Of a stretch of DNA of 64,000 bases, positions 17,469 through 25,991 are shown in pieces. Source of the stretch: Saccharopolyspora ipomoeae. GTDB taxonomy: Bacteria; Actinomycetota; Actinomycetes; Mycobacteriales; Pseudonocardiaceae. Position 1 is the stretch's first letter; each line of letters opens with the position of its first letter. The notes under the pieces are model-generated. The model searched no databases and had not been told where the DNA came from. It was given only the letters and a program-made list of their open reading frames with translations. The stretch lies in contig NZ_JASAOF010000002.1 of NCBI RefSeq assembly GCF_029952525.1, forward strand, positions 496,001 through 560,000. Reading direction: 5' to 3'. The position numbers were made by a program, and so were the translations under genes.

Positions 17469-18026
17469 ATGAGCGCGGGAACATCGCTGCTGCACGACAG
17501 GATCTCGGCGATCACCGGCATGGCCGCCGAGACCGTCGCCCACCTGCTGGTCTCGGGCGGTAACTCGCCGTCGGCGCCGCTGCGGCGGCGGATCGACGAC
17601 GCCGAGCGCGACTGGGAGCGCTCGGAGCAGGCCCACCGCGCGGCCCGGCAGCGACGCCAGGCCGACGAGCGGGCGCTCAACGACACCCGGGAGAACGGGG
17701 TGGCGCGGGTGCTGTTCCACGGTCTGGAGCCGCATTCCTGCCCGCGCTGCGACGCGCCGATCTCCGAGCAGCGGCGGCGGGCGGAGCGCGAGCAGCACCG
17801 GTGCGCGGTGTGCACCAGCGATGTGTCGGCGGCCGCGCGGGAGTCCGACGAGCCGGAGATCGCCGCGCGGTTGCGGCTGGCAGCCAGCGAAGCGGCCGAG
17901 GCCGCTGCGCTGGCGGGCCTGCGCCGCGCGGAGGTCGCGGTGGCCGAACTCGTCGCCGAGCTCGCCGAGCCGCCCCGGCCGCGCAACGGCGACAACCCGA
18001 CCGGGTCCCCGCTCGGCCCGCCGTGA
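17469..18026 (+). CDS. Zinc-ribbon coiled-coil protein, second gene of the cassette
   Basis: 185 residues. A charged coiled coil (~38-78) leads into a four-cysteine zinc ribbon (C91, C94, C112, C115: CPRCDAPI and CAVCTSDV, 17 residues apart). A second Ala/Glu-rich coiled coil (~128-172) and a flexible tail follow. Helix-zinc site-helix is the layout of zinc-hook or hinge segments of SMC/Rad50-like ATPases, but no Walker motifs are present and no ATPase gene adjoins. ATG 17469 sits eight bases after GGGGG; a GTG at 17460 is possible. Its stop overlaps the start of the next gene (GTGA), so the two products are translationally coupled and probably form a complex. Confidence 0.7.
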   Translation: MSAGTSLLHDRISAITGMAAETVAHLLVSGGNSPSAPLRRRIDDAERDWERSEQAHRAARQRRQADERALNDTRENGVARVLFHGLEPHSCPRCDAPISEQRRRAEREQHRCAVCTSDVSAAARESDEPEIAARLRLAASEAAEAAALAGLRRAEVAVAELVAELAEPPRPRNGDNPTGSPLGPP

Positions 18027-19927
18027 CCGCGCGGGAGGTGGCGGCCGGGCCGCAGGCCCCGGTCCTGGCGGCGGCGCTGGCCGCCCGTCAGGACGCCGTC
18101 GGCCGGGAGGAGGTCGCGGAGTTCATCGAGGGACTGCCGGACCAGCGCAGCCTCCTGGCGCTGGCGGCGAGCGTCGACGAGCTGCTCGCCGCGCCGACGG
18201 TGCTGCAGGTGCACGGCGCGCGGTTGCACGACGCGCTGCTGCGCGACCTCGGGCCGGTGGTGCAGCGGCATCCGCTGATCGCGGCGAGCCGGTTGGCGGG
18301 CGCGGTGCGGTTGGCCATCGCCGACGCCGTCGCGCCGTTCGCGGTGCTGGGCAGGCTCGCGGACCTGCCGCCGGGCGCTCCGGAGGAGTTCACCGAGGCG
18401 CTGCCGCGGCTGGTGGGCGCGGCGATGGACCGGTGGGCGGGCGAGCCCGCGATCACCGCGCCGCTGCGCGCGGCTCTGGACCGGCTGCGGCACGAGGAGG
18501 CGGCCTCGGTCGACGCGGCGTTCGAGCTGGCCTGCGACGAGCTGCGCGTCGCGCTGACCGCGACGGAGATGCCCGCGGTGCTGGAGGCGTTGAGCGAGGC
18601 GCGGTCCCGGTTCGCCACCGTCGACGCCGCCGAGCAGGCGCGCCACGACGCCCGCGCGCACGGAGCCGCCTGCGACGCGGTGCTGGCCTTCGCGGCCCAG
18701 GACCGGGGCCGGCTGGCGGGTGCGGCGGATCGGCTCACGGCGGCGGTGGATCAGCGTTCGGCCTGGTTGCGCGGCACCCACCAGCCGCCCTGGTTGCGCC
18801 CCCGGCAGGCGGCGGAACCGGCGTGGCTGCGCCTGGTCCTGCTGCTGCGCACGGCGTCGGAGCGGTTGGCCGAGACGATCTGGATGGACGTCTGGGAGGC
18901 GCTCGGCGCGGTGCTGGAGGCCTACGCGCAGGTGCGGACTCTGCAGCCGCTCCCGGGCGCGCAGGCGGCGCCGGGTCTGGCGGCGGTCGTGGAGCCGACG
19001 ATCGAGAACGCGATCGTGCGCGGGCGGAGCCGGTTGGCGGCGTTGCGGCGCACCGTCGTGGAGACTTCGACGGCCGAGAACCCGCCGCTCCCGCCGCGCA
19101 CCGCGCGACTGCTGCTGGACCGCATCGAGTCGGCGGGCGCCGACCGGCGTCCCGACCAGTCGCCAGCGGGGCACGAGGTGGACGAGCTGGCGGCGTCTCG
19201 GGCGCACCGGATGGCGCCCGCGCTGGTGCGGGTGCTCGGCGAGCGGGACGCGGCCGGGCTCACCGGGGCGCTCAGCGACGACGACCTGCGGCTGCTCGAC
19301 GGGGTGGTGCACAGCGGCGAGGTCGCGCGGTCCCGCACCGCGCACCCGGTGCTGGACCCGCTGCTGGAGCGGCTCCTCGCGGGTCTCGCGGAATCCCCGG
19401 GGTTCACCGGGCGGGTGCGGGCGACGTTCGGCCTGCTGCTGGAGCAGACGCTGCGGTTCCTGCTCAGCCGCGCCGATCTCACCACCGCCGCGTGGGGCCG
19501 CGGCGAGGACTACCGGCGAGCGCTGCGCGACGGCGAGCGGCGTCCTCGCGAGTCGGCGCTGCAGCGCGACTACCACCAGTGGCTCGCGACCGGGCAGCTC
19601 GGCGGTCTGGTGGCGGTCGAATCGGGCGACGTGGCGCGCGGTCGCGCGGACGTGGCGGTCTCGTTCGGCGCGCTGCGCTACGTCACCGAGGTCAAGCGGG
19701 AGCTCCGGGACGCCTCACGGGAGCACCTCGAAGCCGCGCACCTTCCGCAGGCCGCCGAGTACGCCGGGGCCAACGCCGCGTTCGGGCAGCTGCTGGTGCT
19801 GGACCTGACTCCGCATCCGCGCGGGTCGCCGCGCGTCGACGAGCGGGTGTGGCTGGCCCGGCACGGCGGGCGGTGCGTGGTGGTCGGCGTGGTCACCGGC
19901 AACCGGCCCGCGCCCCACCGGTTGTGA
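18023..19927 (+). CDS. Large helical protein with C-terminal PD-(D/E)XK nuclease-like domain, third gene of the cassette
   Basis: 634 residues from GTG 18023, overlapping the previous stop by four bases. Residues 1-~490 are almost entirely helical, Ala/Leu/Glu/Arg-rich, with no recognised domain. The C-terminus has the pattern of a restriction-endonuclease fold: helix RESALQRDYHQWL, then GRADVAVSFG with Asp543, then YVTEVKRE with Glu556 and Lys558 (D-x12-E-x-K), then LPQAAEYA with Gln576, and a final strand LLVLDL. This spacing fits PD-(D/E)XK enzymes including the downstream Gln. The likely role is metal-dependent DNA or RNA cleavage with the helical region as a sensor or scaffold; this is inference from motif spacing only. 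It could also be an inactive structural relative. Confidence 0.65.
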   Translation: MTAREVAAGPQAPVLAAALAARQDAVGREEVAEFIEGLPDQRSLLALAASVDELLAAPTVLQVHGARLHDALLRDLGPVVQRHPLIAASRLAGAVRLAIADAVAPFAVLGRLADLPPGAPEEFTEALPRLVGAAMDRWAGEPAITAPLRAALDRLRHEEAASVDAAFELACDELRVALTATEMPAVLEALSEARSRFATVDAAEQARHDARAHGAACDAVLAFAAQDRGRLAGAADRLTAAVDQRSAWLRGTHQPPWLRPRQAAEPAWLRLVLLLRTASERLAETIWMDVWEALGAVLEAYAQVRTLQPLPGAQAAPGLAAVVEPTIENAIVRGRSRLAALRRTVVETSTAENPPLPPRTARLLLDRIESAGADRRPDQSPAGHEVDELAASRAHRMAPALVRVLGERDAAGLTGALSDDDLRLLDGVVHSGEVARSRTAHPVLDPLLERLLAGLAESPGFTGRVRATFGLLLEQTLRFLLSRADLTTAAWGRGEDYRRALRDGERRPRESALQRDYHQWLATGQLGGLVAVESGDVARGRADVAVSFGALRYVTEVKRELRDASREHLEAAHLPQAAEYAGANAAFGQLLVLDLTPHPRGSPRVDERVWLARHGGRCVVVGVVTGNRPAPHRL

Positions 19928-19964
19928 TCTTCGGGTCGTCACCCCCTGCTAGAGTGCCGGGATT

Positions 19965-20966
19965 ATGGCTCGGGTCACTGCCGCGCGCGTGTTCTCCACC
20001 GCCGGCCTGCCCGCCGAGCAGCGGGTGGCGCTGTGGGAGCGGCACAACGCTCGCGCGCTGGTGGGCTTGTCGTGCAAGACCATCGACGACGCGCCGCTGT
20101 CGGCGACCGAGCGCAACCTGCCGCTGCCGCGACTGCACGTCGCGCACGTCAGCGGAAGCCCGCACCTCGTCGAGCGCGGCGCGCGCGAGATCAGCGACCG
20201 GCCCACCGGTTCGGCGGTGCTCTACATCGCCACGGCCGGGGAGGCGTTCTTCTACAGCACCGGCGGCACCCGCGTCCTGCGCCCGGGCCAGGCGGTTCTG
20301 TGCGACGCGGACCGGCCGTTCGCGCGCGGGTTCTCGCACGGGTTGAAGGAGTTCGTGCTCAAGATCCCGCACGGCGCGCTGCAGGAGCTCACCGGATCGA
20401 CGCTCGCGCAGCCGGAGTTCTTCGACCTCGCCGACGGCGCCGCCGCCGACACGGTGCGCGCGCTGACCCGGTTGATGCGCGCGGCCATCGACGAGCCGAC
20501 CGACGGCAGCCGCACCGAGCAGCAAGCCCTCGGCCTGCTCGCCGCTCTGCTCACCGGCGGCGCGAGCACTCATCTCGACACCGCGAAGGCGGTCATCGAG
20601 CTGCACCTGCGCGACCCGAACCTCTCGGCGGCCCGCGTCGCCGACCGCATCGGCATCAGCGAACGCCAGCTCTGCCGGGTGTTCAACCGCGCGGGGCTCA
20701 GCGTCGCCCGGCACATCCTCGACCGGCGCCTCGAACTCGCCCGCGAGCTCCTGGAGTCGTCCCGCACCGCCCGCTGCTCGATCGCCGAGATCGCCCGGGA
20801 CTGCGGCTTCGTCTCCCCGTCCCACTTCACCCGCACGTTCAAACGCCGCTACGACACCACCCCGGCCCAGCTCCGCACCGCGTCGCAGCTCCGGCGGCGC
20901 TCTGCGTCACCAGAGGACGGTTTTTCCTCGAATTACCCGGACATTTCAGACATTGATCACGGGTGA
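19965..20966 (+). CDS. AraC-family regulator with repeat-derived C-terminus
   Basis: 333 residues. Residues ~20-190 form an AraC_binding_2-like sensor domain, and ~205-305 the double helix-turn-helix: LSAARVADRIGISERQLCRVF, then CSIAEIARDCGFVSPSHFTRTFKRRY (written here in two parts) with the usual second-helix pattern. The last ~19 codons (from 20910) are encoded by a dispersed repeat element, so the natural end was probably elsewhere. A TAGAGT hexamer at 19950-19955 lies nine bases before the ATG, suggesting a very short leader or leaderless transcript. Target genes unknown; the nearest downstream gene is convergent. Confidence 0.85.
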   Translation: MARVTAARVFSTAGLPAEQRVALWERHNARALVGLSCKTIDDAPLSATERNLPLPRLHVAHVSGSPHLVERGAREISDRPTGSAVLYIATAGEAFFYSTGGTRVLRPGQAVLCDADRPFARGFSHGLKEFVLKIPHGALQELTGSTLAQPEFFDLADGAAADTVRALTRLMRAAIDEPTDGSRTEQQALGLLAALLTGGASTHLDTAKAVIELHLRDPNLSAARVADRIGISERQLCRVFNRAGLSVARHILDRRLELARELLESSRTARCSIAEIARDCGFVSPSHFTRTFKRRYDTTPAQLRTASQLRRRSASPEDGFSSNYPDISDIDHG

Positions 20967-20986
20967 TTCGGGGATAAACCGCCCTC
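20911..20986. repeat. ~80-bp imperfect hairpin element, copy A (family H80)
   Basis: Inverted arms 20915-20933 (GGACGGTTTTTCCTCGAAT) and 20966-20984 pair at 16 of 19 positions. The ~32-bp centre includes GACATTGATCA and GGGTGATTCG, identical in copy B at 42037-42116 apart from one base. The left arm lies inside the AraC reading frame and the right end touches the stop of the AEC transporter gene, so the element now serves as the boundary and possibly terminator between convergent genes. Confidence 0.85.
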
Positions 20987-21905
20987 AGCCGAGCAGCGCG
21001 GTGACGGTGACGAGGACGGGGACCGACAGGATCGTCGAGAGCAGGATCGACTCGCGGGCGAGGCGGACGCCGACGTTGTACCGCGAGGCGTAGACGAACA
21101 GGTTCTGCGCCGCGGGCAGCGCCGAGATCACCACCACGGCGAACAGCGCGGCACCGCTCATGCCGAACAGGCCCGCCCCGATCGCCCAGGCGATGACCGG
21201 GTGCGCGAAGGACTTCAGCCCGACCGACACCAGCACCGGCCATCGCTCCGCTCCCCCGGCGGGCAGCTGCGACCCGCGCAGCGAGATGCCGAAGGCCAGC
21301 AGCACCGTCGGCACCGACAGGTGCCCGAGCAGCGTCAGCGGTTCGGCGACCGGCCCCGGAATGCGCCAGCCCAGCAGGGACAGGCCGACGCCGAGCAGCG
21401 AGCAGATCACGATGGGGTTCTTGAACGGCGCCAGCAGCCGCGTCCACGTCGAGTCCTTCTCGCCGGACTGCGCGAAGTCGATCACGGTGAGCCCGATCGG
21501 CGTCATCACCAGCAGCTGGAACAGCATCACCGGCGCGACCAGGCTCGCGTCGCCGAGCACGTAGACCGCGACCGGGATGCCCAGGTTGCCGGCGTTGACG
21601 TAGCTGGAGCACAGCGCGCCGATGGTGGTGCGCCGGATGTTCCACCGCCGCCACAGCGCGATCAGCACGAACAGCGCCGCCGCCGCGAACGTGCTCAGCG
21701 CGGTGACCAGCAGCGGAGCCGAGAACAGCACGCGGACGTCGGAGTCGGCCAGCATCGTCAGCAGCAGCGCGGGGGTGCCGACGTAGAAGGAGATCTTCGC
21801 CAGGACGTCGCGTCCGCTGTCCCCCAGGACCTCGCTGCGGCCCAGCACGTACCCGACCAGAACGATGGCGCCGATGACGCCGAAGCCCTGGATCACACCC
21901 GACAC
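20985..21905 (-). CDS. AEC-family permease (auxin efflux carrier-type)
   Basis: 306 residues, about ten hydrophobic segments in the 5+5 arrangement of the auxin-efflux/malonate carrier (AEC) family. Conserved features: a Pro- and Gly-rich first segment (GAIVLVGYVLGRS), SSYVNAGNLGIPVAVYV in the first repeat and ALPAAQNLFVYASRYN in the second, which are the crossover-helix motifs. The GTG at 21905 has GGAGG five bases upstream; the longer frame to 22016 adds a non-membrane segment without a ribosome site. Substrate unknown; AEC members move organic acids or auxin-like compounds. Convergent with the AraC regulator, and its stop codon is at the edge of repeat copy A. Confidence 0.85.
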   Translation of the reverse strand: MSGVIQGFGVIGAIVLVGYVLGRSEVLGDSGRDVLAKISFYVGTPALLLTMLADSDVRVLFSAPLLVTALSTFAAAALFVLIALWRRWNIRRTTIGALCSSYVNAGNLGIPVAVYVLGDASLVAPVMLFQLLVMTPIGLTVIDFAQSGEKDSTWTRLLAPFKNPIVICSLLGVGLSLLGWRIPGPVAEPLTLLGHLSVPTVLLAFGISLRGSQLPAGGAERWPVLVSVGLKSFAHPVIAWAIGAGLFGMSGAALFAVVVISALPAAQNLFVYASRYNVGVRLARESILLSTILSVPVLVTVTALLG

Positions 21906-22107
21906 GACGCCTCCACCCCCGGCGCGCTGTCCACTGTGGAAACGCGCGCGAGCCGTTGCGGTTCTCTCAACGCGGTTTTCGGCGCACATCGCGGCCGCAT
22001 CGCCCGGGCGCCCCACCCGTTAGCCACCCTAATCGATCACACGCGGACCCGGGGTGTCCGAATGGCGACTCTCACACCGCGACGCCCGCTTCCCGCGTTC
22101 CGGGAGG

Positions 22108-25100
22108 TCAGCTCTCGTCGCCGGTGATGGCCGGTTCCACCGGCCGCAGGTCGGTGCGCCCGTCGGAGGTCGGCACCCCGCCGGGCAGCGTCACGGCCTC
22201 GGTCAGCGGCCCAGGGCTCCAGTCGCCCCAGTGGGTCTCGTGCCGCACCTGCAGCGCGGCCTCGGCTCCGGCGGTGTCGGGGTTGTAGGGGTCGATCACG
22301 TAGATCGCGCCCCAGTCCCGGTTCGGCGCTCCCTGCAGGTAGGCGGGCAGCCGCCGGACGCTGGCGCCGACGTTGAGCCAGCCGAACGGTCCCCCGCCGG
22401 CCGGTGCCGACCAGCTCTGGCCCATGTCGCGCATGATGCCACCGCCCGCGACCCGGAACCGGGGCATCTCGAAGACCCCGTCGTGGATCTTGGCCGGCTG
22501 CAGGCACGGGTGCACCAGCGCGGCGGGCCACTCGACGAACGTCGGCTGGTCGCCGATCAGCTTCGTCATCGACGTCATCTCGGGAACCCGGGGAGCGCTG
22601 AAGGCCAGCCACCCGGTGGCGTCCGCGCGGCGGTCGGCGGCCACGACCCGCACCTTGCTCGCGCCGGGCACGTCGAACCGGACGTCCTGCCACCCGCCGT
22701 GGTCGAGCCCCAGGTCGCGGTGCCCGGTGATCTCGAAACCGCCGGGAACGTCGCGACCCCACTCCACGCGCAGCGCGTTCGTCCCGGTCGACGAGCCCGC
22801 GAACTGCAGCACGACAGGCGAGGTTCCGGCCGCGGCCTGCGGCGGCACGTCGAACCAGGCGGTGCGGATCTCGCCGGTGCCGGTGGCGTCGGTGTCGAAG
22901 GTTCCCCAGATCGAGGCGTCGTCACCGCCGTAGCCCCACGGCGGGGTGTACTGGGTGCTGCCGGGATAGCCGAAGCGGTGGAAGCCCTGCTGCTCGGCGC
23001 GCAGGTAGTCCGCCGGCTGCGCGGTGTCGCTGGGCACGCGCGGCTGCTCCGCCGAGGGCGCGAGCACGCCGCGGCGGGGATCGGCCTCGACGTTGATGTA
23101 GTCCGACAGCCCGCAGCTGCGCCCGGCGATCTGCTTGGCGTTGTCCAGGCCCAGGCTGTAGCTGTCCCGCTGCTTGTCCATGCCCACGGCGAACAGCCCG
23201 ATCTCGACGATCAGGCACAGCGCGCAGGTGATGGTCAGCGGCGCCGCGCCCAGGCTCAGCACCCGCTTGCGCGCCGTCGGGGTGATCACGGGTGGTTCGT
23301 CGTGGCGCACGTGCTCGATGAAGCCCACGACCAGCGCGAGGAAGCCCAGCGCCAGGAACGCGGTGCTGGCGTGGCGCCCGTCGAGGCTCGGGGCCTTGTC
23401 GAACCACGGCACGCCCCAGCCCGAGACGTACCACCACGAGTTGGTGCCGGTCACCGACAGCGCGCACACCACCATCAGCCCGGCGAAGAACCCGGCGCGG
23501 TTGCGGCGCGAGCGCAGCACGGCGGCGCTGGTGGCCAGGGCGGTGAGCGCGGCCAGCACGGCTCCGATCGCGGCGAACACGCCGAAGTGGTGGGTGTGCT
23601 TGGTCGGGGTGGCGGCCAGCACGACGAAGCACAGCACCGCGATGCCCAGCATCCGGCGGCTGGGGCCCAGCGCGGCGCCGCGGATCTTGCCGCGCCGCAG
23701 GAACACCACTCCGCTGGCGGCGATGCACAGCACCAGCAGCAGCACCGGGAAGCGCCTGGTCAGCGACCCGTCGGGCCACTTGTCGAAGAGCTTCTCGTAG
23801 CGGCCGAGCTCCTCGTACCAGGCGTCGTTGGGGCCGAACTCGGTCTTGAGGTCGACCGAGTCGAGCACCGACTGCAGGGTCTGGTCGAAGAAGACCCCGA
23901 CGAGGATCACCAGACCGGCCGCCGCGATCGGCGCCAGAACCGGCAGCGGGCCGATCTCGCGCATCCGCCGCCACAGCATCCGCAGCAGCGGCTTGGCGGC
24001 CACCAGGAACGGCAGCGCAGCCACCATGCCGTGCGGGTTGGCGCCCAGGCCGAGGGCCGCGGCGACCAGGCCCAGGGCCGCCGGGGTCAGCCGCTCGGTG
24101 GCCACCGCCCGCTCCACCGCGCATAGCGACAGCAGGAAGAACACCACGACGACCGGTTCCGGCCGCAGACCGTTGTTGTAGGGCAGCCAGAACGCCAGGA
24201 ACACGGCGGCTGCGGCCCAGCCCGCCGATTCGCTGCGCCGGACCTGCTGGCCGAGCCGCGGCAGCACTCCCCTGCTCAGCAGCAGCCAGCTCACGACGCC
24301 GAGGAACAGCGCGGGCAGCCGGACCCACGGGGTCGCAGCCGAGATCTGCACCCACAGCGCGTAGATCTCGTAGAACCAGCCGAAGGGCGATTCGGGGTTG
24401 CCGAACCAGCGGAAGTAGTTGGTGACGTAGCCGGCGTCGGGGGCGGCGCGCAGCATCGTGAGGATGTAGCCGTCGTCGGCGGTCATCGCGCCGATCAGCC
24501 ACCACACGCCCAGCGCGCCGAACACCACGACGTCGCGCGCGCTCAGCCGCAACCAGCCCACCGGGAGCCATCGCACGGGCGCGCGAAGCTCCAGCTTGCG
24601 CAGCGCGAGCAGCGCACCGAGGAAGCTCAGCACGGCGACGACCATCGCCGCGGTCTTCAGCGGGGTGCGCGTGGTGTCGAACCGGGTGTCGACGCCGGCC
24701 TGGAAGTCCAGACCGCGCACGTCGTCGCGGTGGTCGTCGAGCTGCGAGTAGATGCCGGTGAGCTGCGGTCGCTGGTCGCCGCCGACCGACCCCAGCGGGA
24801 TCCCGGCGACGTCGGCGCGGGTCTGGCCCGCGTCGGAGCTGATCGTGATGGCGCAGTCGCCGACGGGCAGCGGGGCGGCGCCGAGCTGGTGGCCGCGCGA
24901 GAACAGGCTCACCTGACCGTTGTCGACCTGCAGGTTCATCCCGGTCAGGCCGCCGTAGCTGCCCGAGGGCGCGTTGGTGGCCAGCAGCGAGGCGGCGCCG
25001 TTGACGCGGTCGTCGAGGCTGCGGGCCGAGGCGCAGGGAACGGTCGCGTTGAGCCAGAGGGGTTCGTGGCTGAGCAGCGGAGCGGACACCGAGCGGGTGC

Positions 25101-25263
25101 CTTCGGCCGTCGGCCACTTCAGCGTGGTGATCTCGTGGTCGACCGGCAGCATCGGCACCAGGACCGCGAGCACGGCCGACAGGAGGCCGAGCACCGCGGC
25201 CACCACGCGCGCACGTCCGCGCGCCGGGTCACGACGCGTGAACCACGTCGAACGCTGACTCAC
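22108..25263 (-). CDS. Arabinofuranosyltransferase of the EmbA/B/C family
   Basis: 1051 residues, the size of mycobacterial Emb proteins. It builds the arabinan of cell-wall arabinogalactan from decaprenyl-phosphoryl-arabinose, at the outer face of the membrane. The N-terminus has one membrane segment and an extracytoplasmic domain (~40-210). Then come about 12 membrane segments with the GT-C catalytic motif in MTADDGYILTM (~residue 260), and a periplasmic carbohydrate-binding C-terminal region from ~670. Only one emb gene is visible, as in several Pseudonocardiaceae where one enzyme may do the work of EmbA-C; assignment to A, B or C is not possible here. Start uncertain by a few codons. Confidence 0.92.
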   Translation of the reverse strand: MSQRSTWFTRRDPARGRARVVAAVLGLLSAVLAVLVPMLPVDHEITTLKWPTAEGTRSVSAPLLSHEPLWLNATVPCASARSLDDRVNGAASLLATNAPSGSYGGLTGMNLQVDNGQVSLFSRGHQLGAAPLPVGDCAITISSDAGQTRADVAGIPLGSVGGDQRPQLTGIYSQLDDHRDDVRGLDFQAGVDTRFDTTRTPLKTAAMVVAVLSFLGALLALRKLELRAPVRWLPVGWLRLSARDVVVFGALGVWWLIGAMTADDGYILTMLRAAPDAGYVTNYFRWFGNPESPFGWFYEIYALWVQISAATPWVRLPALFLGVVSWLLLSRGVLPRLGQQVRRSESAGWAAAAVFLAFWLPYNNGLRPEPVVVVFFLLSLCAVERAVATERLTPAALGLVAAALGLGANPHGMVAALPFLVAAKPLLRMLWRRMREIGPLPVLAPIAAAGLVILVGVFFDQTLQSVLDSVDLKTEFGPNDAWYEELGRYEKLFDKWPDGSLTRRFPVLLLVLCIAASGVVFLRRGKIRGAALGPSRRMLGIAVLCFVVLAATPTKHTHHFGVFAAIGAVLAALTALATSAAVLRSRRNRAGFFAGLMVVCALSVTGTNSWWYVSGWGVPWFDKAPSLDGRHASTAFLALGFLALVVGFIEHVRHDEPPVITPTARKRVLSLGAAPLTITCALCLIVEIGLFAVGMDKQRDSYSLGLDNAKQIAGRSCGLSDYINVEADPRRGVLAPSAEQPRVPSDTAQPADYLRAEQQGFHRFGYPGSTQYTPPWGYGGDDASIWGTFDTDATGTGEIRTAWFDVPPQAAAGTSPVVLQFAGSSTGTNALRVEWGRDVPGGFEITGHRDLGLDHGGWQDVRFDVPGASKVRVVAADRRADATGWLAFSAPRVPEMTSMTKLIGDQPTFVEWPAALVHPCLQPAKIHDGVFEMPRFRVAGGGIMRDMGQSWSAPAGGGPFGWLNVGASVRRLPAYLQGAPNRDWGAIYVIDPYNPDTAGAEAALQVRHETHWGDWSPGPLTEAVTLPGGVPTSDGRTDLRPVEPAITGDES

Positions 25264-25422
25264 GCGCTCGCCACCTCACCTCGCAGGTCTGCTCCTCGCA
25301 GAGCTTAAACGGTGGTGACGCGACGGCGACGGCTGGCAGCGGCAGAAGCCGCGAACGGGCACCGCCGGGGATGCCGGGTGGGGTGCCGTTCGCGCGGCTG
25401 CGCAGGGGTTTCGCGCGGACGA

Positions 25423-25548
25423 TCAGGCGGCGAGGGCGGGTTCGAGGTCCGCGGCCATCGGGTTGCGACGGGCGTCGAACAGATACCCGACCCAGAAACC
25501 GACGACTCCGGCACCGACAACGGCCAACGTTCCGACAGCACGCACCAT
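25423..25548 (-). CDS. 41-residue single-pass membrane protein
   Basis: Begins MVRAVGTLAVVGAGVVGFWV and ends LEPALAA. A Gly-rich hydrophobic segment (3-23) is followed by a short cytoplasmic-type tail with Asp-Ala-Arg-Arg-Asn. The ATG at 25548 is preceded by AGAGGAAAC at proper spacing. It lies 160 bp upstream of emb on the same strand and could share its transcript. Many tiny one-helix proteins escape gene callers. No function is recognised; an accessory role at the envelope is only a guess. Confidence 0.55.
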   Translation of the reverse strand: MVRAVGTLAVVGAGVVGFWVGYLFDARRNPMAADLEPALAA

Positions 25549-25991
25549 GGGAGGTTTCCTCTTTCTCGGCGACGCAGATCCTCTGGACCCGGCTCATGAC
25601 TGCTCGATGGGAAAAATGGTGAGCCCGCCGGGTGGCAGCGTCGTTGCACAAACGATAACCGGGCGTAAATCGGCCGACCACGCCACCCCTCGCAGGTCCG
25701 CGGTCACGGTGCGTCATTTCGCGGACCCGCGAACGGAGTAGCCGGAGCCCGTTGGGGAACGGGCGCGCGGGTTCACGTGAGCCCGCCGCGCGCGCGAGAT
25801 CCGGGGTTGCGGTCAGACCGCCACCCACCCGAAGTTCGCGTCCCGATGCGGACCTCGTCCCACCGCTTCGGTGATGTCACCCGCTCGGGCCAGCATCGCG
25901 AAACGCGCTCGCGATTCGTGCCGGTTCCGCCGGGTTTCCGAGGGTTGACGATGAACGCGGCGGAGGCGCGTTCAAAGCGACCGCGGAGCGG
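25549..25991. other. Gene-free stretch
   Basis: 443 bp without a credible gene. It contains the promoter side of the small membrane protein and the 3' side of the following minus-strand gene. An inverted GAGCCCGTT...AACGGGCGC near 25745-25770 may be a weak hairpin. No RNA gene or repeat family was recognised. Confidence 0.6.

Noticed and set aside
22054-24126. Long plus-strand frames opposite the arabinosyltransferase
   Set aside because: Shadow of the GC-rich emb gene; low complexity, no membrane or domain pattern, whereas the minus frame is a complete Emb protein.
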